From an uncultured Kiritimatiellota bacterium (lineage in GTDB: Bacteria; Verrucomicrobiota; Kiritimatiellia; RFP12; UBA1067): 64,000 nucleotides of DNA. The stretch lies in assembly GCA_934635385.1 (NCBI GenBank), contig CAKTZI010000011.1:1-64000 (forward strand), in the 5' to 3' direction. The first letter of the stretch is position 1. The number at the start of each line of letters is the position of its first letter. Both the position numbers and the translations under genes were made by a program. The notes under the pieces were generated by a model. That model worked only from the letters and a program-made list of their open reading frames with translations. It had not been told where the DNA came from and made no database searches. Of the stretch, positions 1 through 9,000 are shown piece by piece.

Positions 1-598
1 TCCGCAGGGGTTTCGCCGCCTTTCGCCTGTCTCATTTTGCCCGCCCGGACTGTCTCATTTTGCTCGCCCGCCAACAATTATTCCTGCCGCGTGTCAACCG
101 CGCGAGTCACCCTTTCCAGCGCTTCAGCATGAAAAGACGATTCTATCACTGGGCGACAGTCGTCTGCATCCTGGCCCGTCGGCCCGACAGCTCGCCCGAA
201 CCGTCGCGCCGGGGGTCGCACCTGTCGCCGCACGTCAGCCAATCGAGCGTGACGAGGCATTCCCCTCGGCAGAATACGCCTCCGCAAGCGCAAGCACCGA
301 GGCGACAGGCGATCCCTGCGCTCCTCCCGTGCGACTGTCGGCTCCTCCGGGCCACGGGCGGCTTGCGCCGCCGCTTTGCGAAGATCTGCGACACCCAAGC
401 GAATCGAAAGGATTGGCGAACAGAGAAGAGCGTTGCGTGAGGAGCGGGCGGGACGGCTGAGCACCGAGCGGAGTGAGACGGACGGACGAAATGCGCCTCC
501 GAAGCGCAACGCGCTTCGGAGGGAAGGTCGCCGAAGGCGATCGCGTAGCGACGCGACGAACTCGACCAGGAGTCACCAACGCGGCGCGCTTCGGGGCC
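1..598. other. Gene-free decayed region
   Basis: I see no credible gene here. Reading frames on both strands are compositionally biased shadows without recognisable domains. It contains a 20-bp direct repeat (29-48 and 51-70) and a perfect 12-bp inverted repeat (496-507 with 511-522, 3-nt loop). The stretch continues the 3' side of the decayed ATPase on the minus strand, so it is probably replaced or rearranged DNA. Confidence 0.6.
29..70. repeat. Tandem 20-bp direct repeat, IS-end-like
   Basis: Two copies of TGTCTCATTTTGCYCGCCCG lie at 29-48 and 51-70, differing at one base and separated by 2 bp. Elements starting with TGT and carrying repeated sub-terminal blocks are typical of IS21-family ends, but no transposase is visible, so the link is only suggestive. 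Confidence 0.4.
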
Positions 599-1144
599 GC
601 TAACGGAAACGACATCCAGCTCATGCGCCGAACCCTGCCACCAACGTCCCGCAGGACGCCAGTAGTCGTTCTCGCCCGCAAGAGCCGCCAGCTGCGGCGA
701 GCGGACGACGAAACCGCGCGCCAAGTCCCCCCACGCCTCGGCGAACAGCGCGTTTGACTGCGCGCGCCAGACGGACTTGCGAACGGATGCCGGTGCGCTG
801 TCGAAAACGCTACGCCGAGAGGCCATGAAGGCGACCGGACCGTGCCATCCATCGGCTGCAGCACGACGCCCCAGCTCCTCAAAGAGAGACTTCCACGTCG
901 GGTACGTGACGGCGGCGAAACCCGCAACCCGGCTCTCGACGACTTGTGCGTAATCCTGACGCTGGACAGCCGGCAATGATCGATCGGCAACCGCATAAAG
1001 GCCACCTGTCGCCTTGCACCATTCTTTCAGGAGTTCGCTTTTCCCGATGCGGCGACGCCCCCAGAGCGCAACGAAGCCGCCACGCCCCTCCGCATGCAAC
1101 CGCATCAGTCGCCGCATCTCCTCTTGCCGATCAAGGAACCTCAC
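599..1144 (-). pseudogene. Decayed archaeal-type ATPase (AAA/DUF234-like)
   Basis: The start is a GTG at 1144 with a GGAGGA ribosome site upstream. The first ~95 residues match the N-terminus of ATPases of the ATPase_2/DUF234 family, with Walker A GRRRIGKSELL at residues 29-39. From about residue 128 the sequence jumps directly to the C-terminal DUF234 part (FAEAWGDLARGF; GRWWQGSAHELDVV). The Walker B, sensor and winged-helix regions are missing, so a large internal deletion is likely. After residue 182 similarity stops and the frame runs on into composition-biased sequence. Families of this type normally have about 450 residues. The promoter and operator upstream remain intact. A non-functional remnant is the best reading. 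Confidence 0.7.
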
Positions 1145-1172
1145 AGAACATTATTCCTCCAGGTATTATGTT

Positions 1173-1200
1173 TTCACGCATAACTTATGCGTGAATTATA
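1173..1200 (-). promoter_or_regulatory. Promoter -10 with overlapping palindromic operator
   Basis: On the minus strand TATAAT (1195-1200) is preceded by GTGG, as in several promoters of this window. A perfect 11+1+11 palindrome (1173-1195, half-site TTCACGCATAA) overlaps the last base of the -10 and covers the expected start point. That is the classical position of a repressor operator. It would control the ATPase gene starting at 1144. No good -35 is visible: the adjoining DNA is a foreign regulator fragment. Confidence 0.6.
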
Positions 1201-1210
1201 CCACAATTCC

Positions 1211-1411
1211 GGGCGACATCTCACGGGCGTCTACCGCTTCCTCGGCGAGGGCCGCGCGTGGGACCTGAACCTCGTCCGCTCGTTTGCGGACTACTCGCCG
1301 CGCGTCCTGCGCGCAGCCGTCCGCGAGATGTACGACGGCTACATCTTCATCTCGCCGAAAGACCGCAACACGAACCGCCTCTACGCCGCGCTCGGCGCAC
1401 CGGTTGAAATT
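1211..1411 (+). pseudogene. Fragment of XylR-like (AraC/LacI-type) regulator
   Basis: About 67 codons read GRHLTGVYRFLGEGRAWDL... RLYAALGAPVEI. They resemble the start of the periplasmic-binding-protein-like ligand domain of XylR-type AraC regulators (GR-x-L-x-G-I/V-x-R-F pattern, later an LxALGxPVV-like strand). The beginning is cut by the promoter region and the end coincides exactly with position 1411, where the converging gene on the other strand ends. No DNA-binding domain remains. This is an inferred relic; the match is from memory of the family and is short. Confidence 0.45.
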
Positions 1412-2856
1412 CACCGCGCGTGTTCCCGCCACCAGCGCAGCCATTCGGACTGGAAGCGCTTCAGCGTGTCCGCATCGCGAAAGGCCGCCGCCGTCGCCTG
1501 ACGCAAGTCGCGTGTCGCCAGCAACGTCGCGAAGTAGTCGCGCTTCACGTCCTTGAACGGCTTGAAGCGGACGTCGGGCGCGCCTTTCTCAAGGAAGACG
1601 GCAACCGACCACGCCAAGCGGTACTTCAGGCGCCGCGCCTCGTCCGGCCCCTCGTAGAACGCCGCGTAGTCGAGGTCGAACAGCGTCGGCAGGAAGTCCG
1701 CCAGCTGCGCCAGGCCCTCCGGCGACCGGTCGATGTCCGCACCCCACGCCCGCGATTCCGGGTCCTCGAAGAACTGCGCGTACCCCTCGTTGAGCCAAGG
1801 CGACGTCGGCAGCATCGCCGTCGCATAGGAAAGGTACTGGTGGAACGCCTCGTGGCGGATCGTCTTCAGCAGGTCGGCCGTGTCGCCGTCCGGCAGGTAG
1901 GCGACCAGCTCGCGTCGGGACGGACTCCAGTAGGCCGCGCTCCACGACATGTTGGTGCGGTCTTCCACGTCCAGGGCCGCGAGGTACTCGGCGCGGCTCG
2001 CGTAGAGGCGCGCCACGCAAAGGACGTTCGAGCCGTCCAGCGGCGTCGGCAGCGCCTCGGCGCAGGCCCTGTGCAGACGCGGCAGCTCGTTCGTCAGCGA
2101 CGCGACGAACGGCCGCGCGTCCGGCGGCAGGTCGTCGAGAATCGCGAACGCCGCCGCGTCCGTCGTCCGCCAGTTCGCATAGGCCGCGACCGAATGGCGC
2201 GCGTCCCGGCGCAGGAGCGCGGCTTCCGAGCCCTCTTCATTCGCCCGCCGGCGCCCATCGCGCCGCGTAGGCGCGTCCGCACCGTCCGCCACGCGGTGCG
2301 CCTTGTCCCATGCGTCAAACTCCTTGCGCAGGAACTCGTCCTCGAACGCCTGCGTCGCCGCCGCGATCTCATCGCCGTCCGCCAGCGTCCAGGTCGCCAG
2401 GCGCCAGATGTCGGACGCCTCGGGCCGGAAGGCGCAGACGAGAGCCGTCTCGTTCGTGCCCTGCCAGTAGTCGACGTCGGCGAACCCGCGCGGCAGCTGG
2501 CGCGGCGGCGCGGGCTTCTCGGCGATTTCGACCGGCGAGAGGCACTCGACCGCCTCGCGCAGCTGCGGACGCTTCCGACGGTCGATCGGCACGCACGAGG
2601 CGGCGTACGTCACGCGCGTCTCGGTCGCGCCGGACGCGAGCGCGGGCGGACGCACGGCAAGCGTCGCCAGCGTGAAGACGCGGCCCTCGTCATCGACCCA
2701 GCGTCCGTCGACGGTGCGGGACGTCCAGAGGTCGGTGCGGTCAAAGCGATCCTCCAGATACGACCGCGCGCCGTCCCGCACCAGGTAGGCTTCGGCGCGC
2801 GGCATCTCCAGCGGCGCCGGATTCGTCAGGAACAGCGAAAGCAGGAGCATGGGCAT
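1411..2856 (-). CDS. Putative exported gluzincin metallopeptidase
   Basis: A 481-residue protein. I chose the ATG at 2856 because GGGAGGT lies 7 nt upstream; longer upstream reading has no domain. The N-terminus (MPMLLLSLFLTNPAPLEMP) may be a short signal sequence. Near residue 350 there is HEAFHQY (HExxH zinc motif) followed about 20 residues later by WLNEGYAQFFED, whose Glu would be the third zinc ligand. This arrangement is typical of the gluzincin/peptidase MA-like and DUF1570 families. The preceding ~300 residues are not recognisable. The gene follows the 85-aa membrane protein by 13 nt, so the two are probably co-transcribed. Peptidase activity is inferred from the motif only. Confidence 0.7.
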   Translation of the reverse strand: MPMLLLSLFLTNPAPLEMPRAEAYLVRDGARSYLEDRFDRTDLWTSRTVDGRWVDDEGRVFTLATLAVRPPALASGATETRVTYAASCVPIDRRKRPQLREAVECLSPVEIAEKPAPPRQLPRGFADVDYWQGTNETALVCAFRPEASDIWRLATWTLADGDEIAAATQAFEDEFLRKEFDAWDKAHRVADGADAPTRRDGRRRANEEGSEAALLRRDARHSVAAYANWRTTDAAAFAILDDLPPDARPFVASLTNELPRLHRACAEALPTPLDGSNVLCVARLYASRAEYLAALDVEDRTNMSWSAAYWSPSRRELVAYLPDGDTADLLKTIRHEAFHQYLSYATAMLPTSPWLNEGYAQFFEDPESRAWGADIDRSPEGLAQLADFLPTLFDLDYAAFYEGPDEARRLKYRLAWSVAVFLEKGAPDVRFKPFKDVKRDYFATLLATRDLRQATAAAFRDADTLKRFQSEWLRWWREHAR

Positions 2857-2869
2857 CCGAAACCTCCCG

Positions 2870-3127
2870 TCAAAGGACTTCCCGCATGCCGTCCGGCAGG
2901 GGGCGCGTCGCGATCTCCAGCAGGCGGTCGAGCTTCGCCTCGATGCGGTCCAGCTTGCGGTCAAGCGCCTCGCACCGCGCGTCCACGCGCGACATGACCG
3001 CCACTGCCCGGTCATCGACGACCGCGACAATCCGCTCGTGCGTCACGCCGCCGAAGCGCAGGTACCACGCCACGGCCAGGATCGCGAGGACGACGAGCAG
3101 CAAGACAACATATCTGATCTTCTTCAT
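2870..3127 (-). CDS. Small membrane-anchored coiled-coil protein
   Basis: An 85-residue protein with one N-terminal transmembrane segment (residues 5-22, VVLLLVVLAILAVAWYL). It is followed by a charged heptad-like region (RVDARCEALDRKLDRIEAKLDRLLEI) that probably forms a coiled coil. It resembles small inner-membrane accessory proteins but no family is recognised. A TATAAT (3136-3141) lies only 8 nt before the ATG, so the transcript may be leaderless, although CGGAG is also present in this gap. It is the first gene of a likely two-gene operon with the putative metallopeptidase. Confidence 0.7.
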   Translation of the reverse strand: MKKIRYVVLLLVVLAILAVAWYLRFGGVTHERIVAVVDDRAVAVMSRVDARCEALDRKLDRIEAKLDRLLEIATRPLPDGMREVL

Positions 3128-3244
3128 CGCTCCGTATTATATCAAATTGCGGCACGGCCCCGCGCCCTTCAATCTTTCACCCTTTCACCGTCAGGATTGC
3201 TTTCGCTTAACGCGGAGTTGTTGGAGGAGGGGGCGGCACGGAGT

Positions 3245-5632
3245 TCATTCGACAGGCGTCTCTTGAGGCGCGACCGCTTCCAAGACGGCGTCCTCGAACA
3301 CGAGAGAGCGGCCGTCGGCATCGGCGCGGCGCATTGGCGCGACGACCGCCGTCAGCCGATAGTTCGTCCTCTGTCGCCTGATCAGGGAATCCCATGAGAA
3401 CGGAATGCCCACCCGCAAACGGAAAACGACCGAATCATTCATCATCCCCCTGTTCAGACGAATAAAGGAAAACCGAATCTCCTGCATTCTGCCTTCGCAT
3501 CCCGAAGAGCCAGACAAGGCTCGAAAGAATTCATGCCTTGTCAGGTCAATCGTCAGCTCGCGTCCCGCAAGGCCCTTCTGGAGGCTACGAACCTCTGTCG
3601 GCGAAAGCAGCGTCCTGCGTGCCGACAGCAGCCGCACCAGTTCGTTGCCGGTGAGCGTCTTCGGATCGAACGCCGGAAACGATTCCGACTGCGTCGCCGT
3701 CGCAAAGGTCATGTCCGCCAGGTAAAAGGCGGGCATTCCGTCGTCGCCGGCAACCGAATCCAAGCACCCCGAAACATCCTTCAGTCGCACGCCGACGCCC
3801 AGATCGGCGATGCGCCCATCTCCTTCCCGTGCAACCGAGTCCAGCTCCAGGGCAAAGTCGCAGCGCCTGTCTTTCCCGAATCGCAGGCGACAGCTTTGCC
3901 GACCGTCCGAACGACGCACGTTTTGCGCCACGACCTCACACGCCGAAAACGTCAGTCGCCGCATCGAGAACTTTCGGAGCAGTTGCCTTGATTGCGCCGC
4001 GCGATGCTCCGCACCTAACTTCGAGACCAGCGACACGAATCCGTCGCCCGTCATCGTGGCCGCATCGAATTCCGGAAGTCTCTCGTTCTCCCATCCGGCC
4101 TCGAACGTCGCGTCACCCAACGAGATCTCCCCCATATAGCCGCCATCGCAAGACTCGAGTCCTCTGGCGCTCCGTTGGACAATCTTACCCGTCAGGCGTT
4201 GGATGCGGCAGTTGCTGCCGAATCCCCACGGCAACGCCGCGACATCGGCCGCCGACACTTCAGCGCATAAATGAAGCTGTTGATTCCACGAATCGCCCAT
4301 TCGGACTTCTGCACGCAAAACGCCCCGCCCCGGCTTCAGTTTCAGCTGCCGATAGCCGATCACCGTGAGATTGGTGAAAGTCAACTCACGTCCTCCGATT
4401 TTCTGAGCCAAGTCATCGACCAAGACATCCGTGAATCCGTTCGTCAGCGAGGCGGACATCGCCATGAGATCATCGGCCGTCACGCGCGTCGGATCAAACG
4501 GCGGCAGTTCTTCCAGCGGATGCCGCAGCACGATCTTCTCGGCCACCATCTTGAGGACGGGGGGATCGTCGCCCGTCTCTCTCTCGCTCGCGTCCGCAAC
4601 AACCGTCCCCACGAGTTCGGCAACCGTCTCCCGGAAAGCCGAGCTTAACCGCCGCGCCACGGCCTCGTCTTCTTCCTTGGCAAACGAGACACGAAACGTC
4701 AGGCGTCCGCCAACTGTCGGCTTCAGCATCAGGAAGAAACCCGTCTCCTTGCCGTCGCGCCATGTCGCACCGCTGCCGTTCACCCGCAGATCATGCAGCG
4801 TCAGCTTTCGCCCGCCCAGCTTTTGCTGCAGTTCTCGGCATTGCCGCCAGGAGAGCCTTTCCCTGTGGAATCCTGTCCCCAACAGCCTGCACAATTCGTC
4901 ACCGGTGATCGTGGCCGCGTCGAACGCCGGCAACGGATTGCGGACGCTCTCCAATCCGAAGGACGTCACGTCAAGGGCCAGCGGCCCGCCGCCAGAGGAG
5001 TTCTGCATCCAGACGACGCGTCCCTCCGCACGTGACACACGCCCCTGCACATTCGTCAGGATGTCGCCTGACATCAAATCAGATACGGACGCCCTCAACT
5101 TCTCGTCAAAGCAAAGATGAATCCGATTGCCGGCACGCTCCTCATAGGAGGATGAAGACCTGTCGGATGGCGTGGACGCGCTGGCCGTCAAGTCGTCCTT
5201 TCGGTTGGAAACGGCATCAAGGCCAAGTCGCCGATACGCGATTGCGCGCCCGGCGAGACGGTTCTGGAGCGCAATCGTCAGGCCAGCCGTAAAAAGCCCC
5301 CTCTCGTTGCAGGCGTCCAGCAGCGCCTCGCCGTCAATCGTCCCTGCGCCCAGACGCGACACGATCTCGTCAACCGCCGCGACCTCCTCGGCCGTCGGCT
5401 GGCACGGCGGCGTCTGGGACTCGACGGACGCGCGAAGCTGTGCCAGGGATTCCGCGTACGGTTGCCGTGCCTTGTCCCGTGTGTGCGAACAGGCGTTGAC
5501 CATGAGGCAGACGCACAGCACCACGGAGCCTTCAAACAAGACTCGCAGCCTGCATCCCGTCTTCCGAATTGTCCGTCCGTAGACGGGCTGCGACTCGGCC
5601 AGCACATCCAGCATCTTCGGCGTCTTTTGCAT
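3245..5632 (-). CDS. Lipoprotein with five ~143-residue repeats
   Basis: A 795-residue protein starting at 5632, where AGAGGA precedes the ATG; an earlier ATG at 5686 lacks a ribosome site. A hydrophobic stretch ending LMVNAC (Cys48) looks like a lipobox, though Asn at -2 is unusual. The mature part contains five copies of one unit of about 142-144 residues, beginning near residues 85, 233, 375, 518 and 662. Each starts with a PxFDxxTxTGDEL-like strand, then a helix, then GGRELTF-like (GGRKLTL, GGRELTF, SMRRLTF, AGRELTI). The first copy is the most diverged. I do not recognise the family; a repeated beta-rich surface domain is plausible. The last codons abut an intergenic repeat arm (3204-3246). 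Confidence 0.75.
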   Translation of the reverse strand: MQKTPKMLDVLAESQPVYGRTIRKTGCRLRVLFEGSVVLCVCLMVNACSHTRDKARQPYAESLAQLRASVESQTPPCQPTAEEVAAVDEIVSRLGAGTIDGEALLDACNERGLFTAGLTIALQNRLAGRAIAYRRLGLDAVSNRKDDLTASASTPSDRSSSSYEERAGNRIHLCFDEKLRASVSDLMSGDILTNVQGRVSRAEGRVVWMQNSSGGGPLALDVTSFGLESVRNPLPAFDAATITGDELCRLLGTGFHRERLSWRQCRELQQKLGGRKLTLHDLRVNGSGATWRDGKETGFFLMLKPTVGGRLTFRVSFAKEEDEAVARRLSSAFRETVAELVGTVVADASERETGDDPPVLKMVAEKIVLRHPLEELPPFDPTRVTADDLMAMSASLTNGFTDVLVDDLAQKIGGRELTFTNLTVIGYRQLKLKPGRGVLRAEVRMGDSWNQQLHLCAEVSAADVAALPWGFGSNCRIQRLTGKIVQRSARGLESCDGGYMGEISLGDATFEAGWENERLPEFDAATMTGDGFVSLVSKLGAEHRAAQSRQLLRKFSMRRLTFSACEVVAQNVRRSDGRQSCRLRFGKDRRCDFALELDSVAREGDGRIADLGVGVRLKDVSGCLDSVAGDDGMPAFYLADMTFATATQSESFPAFDPKTLTGNELVRLLSARRTLLSPTEVRSLQKGLAGRELTIDLTRHEFFRALSGSSGCEGRMQEIRFSFIRLNRGMMNDSVVFRLRVGIPFSWDSLIRRQRTNYRLTAVVAPMRRADADGRSLVFEDAVLEAVAPQETPVE

Positions 5633-5770
5633 CGTCAGGGTTCCTCTTTCGATTCGTTTACAACCTGGGAAGCGACACGCATACATCGCGTATTCGTGCG
5701 AACATTATACCATTTTCCACACGGGATTCTCGCGTGGCGATGGAAGGGACGGAGGCACAGAGCCTTTCTA

Positions 5771-5850
5771 ACAGGATTTACAGGATTCACAGGATTTGGA
5801 GGGCTTGACACGTCCGCCTCGACAGTCCTGTCAATCTTGTCAATCCTGTC
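5771..5850. repeat. Intergenic hairpin element (ACAGGATT words)
   Basis: In the gene-free stretch 5633-6054, the left arm at 5771-5796 (ACAGGATTTACAGGATTCAC and on) and the right arm at 5823-5850 form an imperfect inverted repeat. It is followed at 5875-5930 by words such as GATTCGTGAAGATTCGTGG and ATCCGTGTGAATCCGTG, which recur at 35400-35640. The rest of the gap shows no gene. A TATAAT-like box sits at 5704-5709. Confidence 0.6.
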
Positions 5851-5998
5851 TAAACACTTTTGAGACTTGTGTCGATTCGTGAAGATTCGTGGACACCCCC
5901 TCTCCCGATCCGTGTGAATCCGTGAAATCCATCTGTTCGTATAGCATAATTTGGCGCTTCCGTTGCACCTGCAGCGAAATGTCGGCGTATACGGGGAC

Positions 5999-6030
5999 GC
6001 ATTCTCACTTTTTTAAAAAAGTGAGAATGC
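5999..6030. terminator. Perfect 32-bp palindrome, probable bidirectional terminator
   Basis: GCATTCTCACTTTTTT is followed directly by its exact reverse complement, with no loop. It lies 24 nt after the stop of the 3027-residue protein gene. The same 32 bp occur at 35956-35987 after the other BspA-like gene. It can form a strong hairpin on either strand, but no separate U-tract follows it, so termination is inferred from position. Confidence 0.65.
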
Positions 6031-6054
6031 TAGGCTTGTCGTTTTGGCCGACGA

Positions 6055-9000
6055 CTACTTGCTGACGCGGATCGAGTAGAAGCCGCTCGCGCCGCCCTTC
6101 ACCTTGATCGTCGGCGTCCACGGTTGGCCGTCGCCAACGGTCCTGTCGCCTGTCGTGTTCGCCTCCATTGCCTCCAGCGTCACGCCCTCTTTCAGGCGGT
6201 AGACGAGACCCTTGCACGTCGGGGCGGTCGTGAGCTGCGGGTTGAGCACCGAGAGTTCAATCCGTGCCCCCTGCGCCGGATCAAGGGCATCCCGTTCAAT
6301 CTTCGGCTTCACCGTCGCCGCGCTGAGATCGATGACGCCATCGACCGCCGCCGAGATGTCGAGGAAGCTTGTGATGTCCGCGTCATCGCGCATGATGCGC
6401 ACCGCCGCGCCGTTGGGCGTGACCGTCTTCACGCCCGGTGCGACAACAACCGTCACCTTCGCCGCGTCCACCCCGTCCGGGATCTCCACAACAACGTTTT
6501 CATTCTTCGCACTCGGCTTGACGACAAACCCCGTCTCGGCATCGCCCGTGACAGTGGCATCGGGGTCGCCCACGACCGTCGGCACGTCAGAATCGGCAGC
6601 CGACGGATCCTCGACGAGGATGGGACGGACGTGGATTACCTTCATCTCCGCCATCTCCCCGCAGAGCGACGCGGGCACGATGAACGAAAGCGTTTCCTGC
6701 TTCGTGTCCGTCCCGTCGGGGAACGCAATTTCAGATGGTTCATTCCAAGAATCCCGATCCGAGATCTCCCAATGGTCGAGCTTCATTCCCGGCGCAACCT
6801 TGGCGACCATCGCCAGCCTTTCGCCGGGCTTGAACGTCCCGCCGCCCGTCACGTAGCCGTTGACGTAGAGCGGATAAAACGCTTCGCCAGACGTGTTCTC
6901 GATCCGGCGCGACACCACGAAGTCGCCGACGACGTGTACGGATTTGGATGACGCCGGATAAAAAGCCAAGTCGCTCATCGTGAACTTGTCGTCCTCGTCA
7001 TTCCGTAGCGTGACCGTCGTCGCGCCCGAGCAGCTGATCTTCAGCTGTGCGCCGGATTCGTAGCAATTTGGACGCGGCAGCTCTTCCGAAACGCCCTCGC
7101 CGGATATCTGCCAGACCGACCAATCGTGCATGTCGCCGAATCCGCCAGCCATAATCCCACGAATCGTCAAGAGCCCCGCTTCCGGGACTTTGACTGTCAT
7201 GGACACGCTCTCAGTCATACTCTCGTGCCAGTCGAACATCCACCAAGGCGCAATTCCCTTGCAGGCCTCGTCCGTCATCGAATAGGCGTATCCGCCAAAC
7301 TTCCCCTGGAACCCCGTAACGCTGTCTCCGCCCTGCTGCACACATTCAAGACCAAACACGTCCTTGCCCTTGAGTACGGGCATCACGTCCTCGTCAAACG
7401 CGAGGTAATACGTTTCCGTGCTGATGTCCAGCCCCTTCAGGCGCACCGAAAAGGACGGAAGGCCCCACCATTTTCCGCTCGGACATTTCTCCGTGATGCG
7501 AGAGACGGCGACGACAATCCATTTTCGGTCTTCGGTGACATTTCCGTCCGGCCACAAGGAGACCTCCCATTTGTGTTCCCTCCCGTCCGACACGCAGGTC
7601 GCCCTGTCCCCCTTGATCTCGTACCCACTCCGATAGACAAGATCCTTCATCTGCGCATCCGTCTTCACGGCGGAGACCTTCGCCATGTCCGAATCGGACG
7701 AATTCTCGAAGACGAGTTCCGGCATCAGGTCGACGTCCTGGCATCCGAGAACTTCGATTGCGACAGAGGCATAGTTGTCTTCGCACATGACGATCTGCGG
7801 CGCAGAGGGATGTACCAACTTGACCTCATAGGGACCTTCGAGATGCCTATAGGTCTCGCCAATGCGAACGCCCTGCTGATCGGACGACGCGCCCTCATAC
7901 TCGTAGCACCCGATGTCAACCGTACCGTTGACGACGCGAGGATTGCCGGCGAGGTCGGTCTCGCCAGACGCCGTGCCACCCTTGTCGATGCAGGGCGAAC
8001 CTTTCCTGAGTCGGAAGTCGCCGTTCGCAGCGTCCACGAAAAGCGGGTCTGTGACTGTCTCATACGTCCGCCCGGCTTCGCTGTAGACATTCGGATAGAA
8101 GAGGCAATTGTCAGCAGAGGTGTTCGCATCCTCCCACATCTCGACAGTGCCCGTGTGCCCATAGACGATCGTGTTCTCCATCTGGACGGCACACAGGGCC
8201 GCCCGCGCGTAGACGGTGCAGTTTCGGAGCAGGGCATCGCAGATGTCCTCCGTGTCCGTATTGACCTTCTCCGAGACGAACAGGCAGTTCTCGGCAACCG
8301 CCATCCCTAAATGCGTATATCCGCTGAGATTGTTAGGGCACAAGAAGCGGCAATTCCGCACACGTCCACCCGTTACACCATTGTACCAGCTATCAGGAGC
8401 CTCACTTGGGATCGGCGGGACACCGTTTATCTCGATGGTGAAACCATCCAATGTGCTGCCCGGAAAATCAGCTGGCGTCCACGTCTGCCATTCGTCCGCG
8501 ATGTCATATTTCACGCCGATCTGGTCTTCGAGTTCGCTCGACATCAGCTGTGCCGCCGTCGCGCCCAAGCCGTCGCTCCCCGCCCCACGGCTCGTGCTGC
8601 CGACGATCTTCGTCTTCTCAGCGCCGTCGGTCGAGCGGATCGTGATGTCCTTGCCCTGTGTGTCGATGGCGTCGTATGTTCCCGGCGCGACAAGAATCGT
8701 GTCACCGGCCTGAGCGGCGTCAATCGCCGCCTGGATGGTCGCATACGTTCCATCTGTTCCGCCGACGCGCAAGGTCTTCGGCTCCGTCGGCGCGGTGGGC
8801 GTCCACGACACCTCGTCGAGCCAGGCGCAGGCCGCGCCCGTGGACTGCGTGCGCGTCTGCACGTACGTCCAGCGCACCGTGTGCGCGCCCGCGCCGGCGA
8901 TCTCGACCGAGACGGACGCCCAGTCCGTCACCGTCGCGTTCGTCACGGCCTGTCCGTCGATCTCGACCTGCACGTAGTTGGCCGGCTTGCCGCGATAGAG

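Noticed and set aside
1187..1501. Intact small regulator gene
   Set aside because: Only about 67 codons look like a regulator domain; the start lies in an operator of the opposite gene and the end runs into the converging gene, so a relic is more likely.
5760..5930. CRISPR array from repeated ACAGGATT words
   Set aside because: The repeats are short, irregular, inverted and lack unique spacers of constant length; no cas genes.
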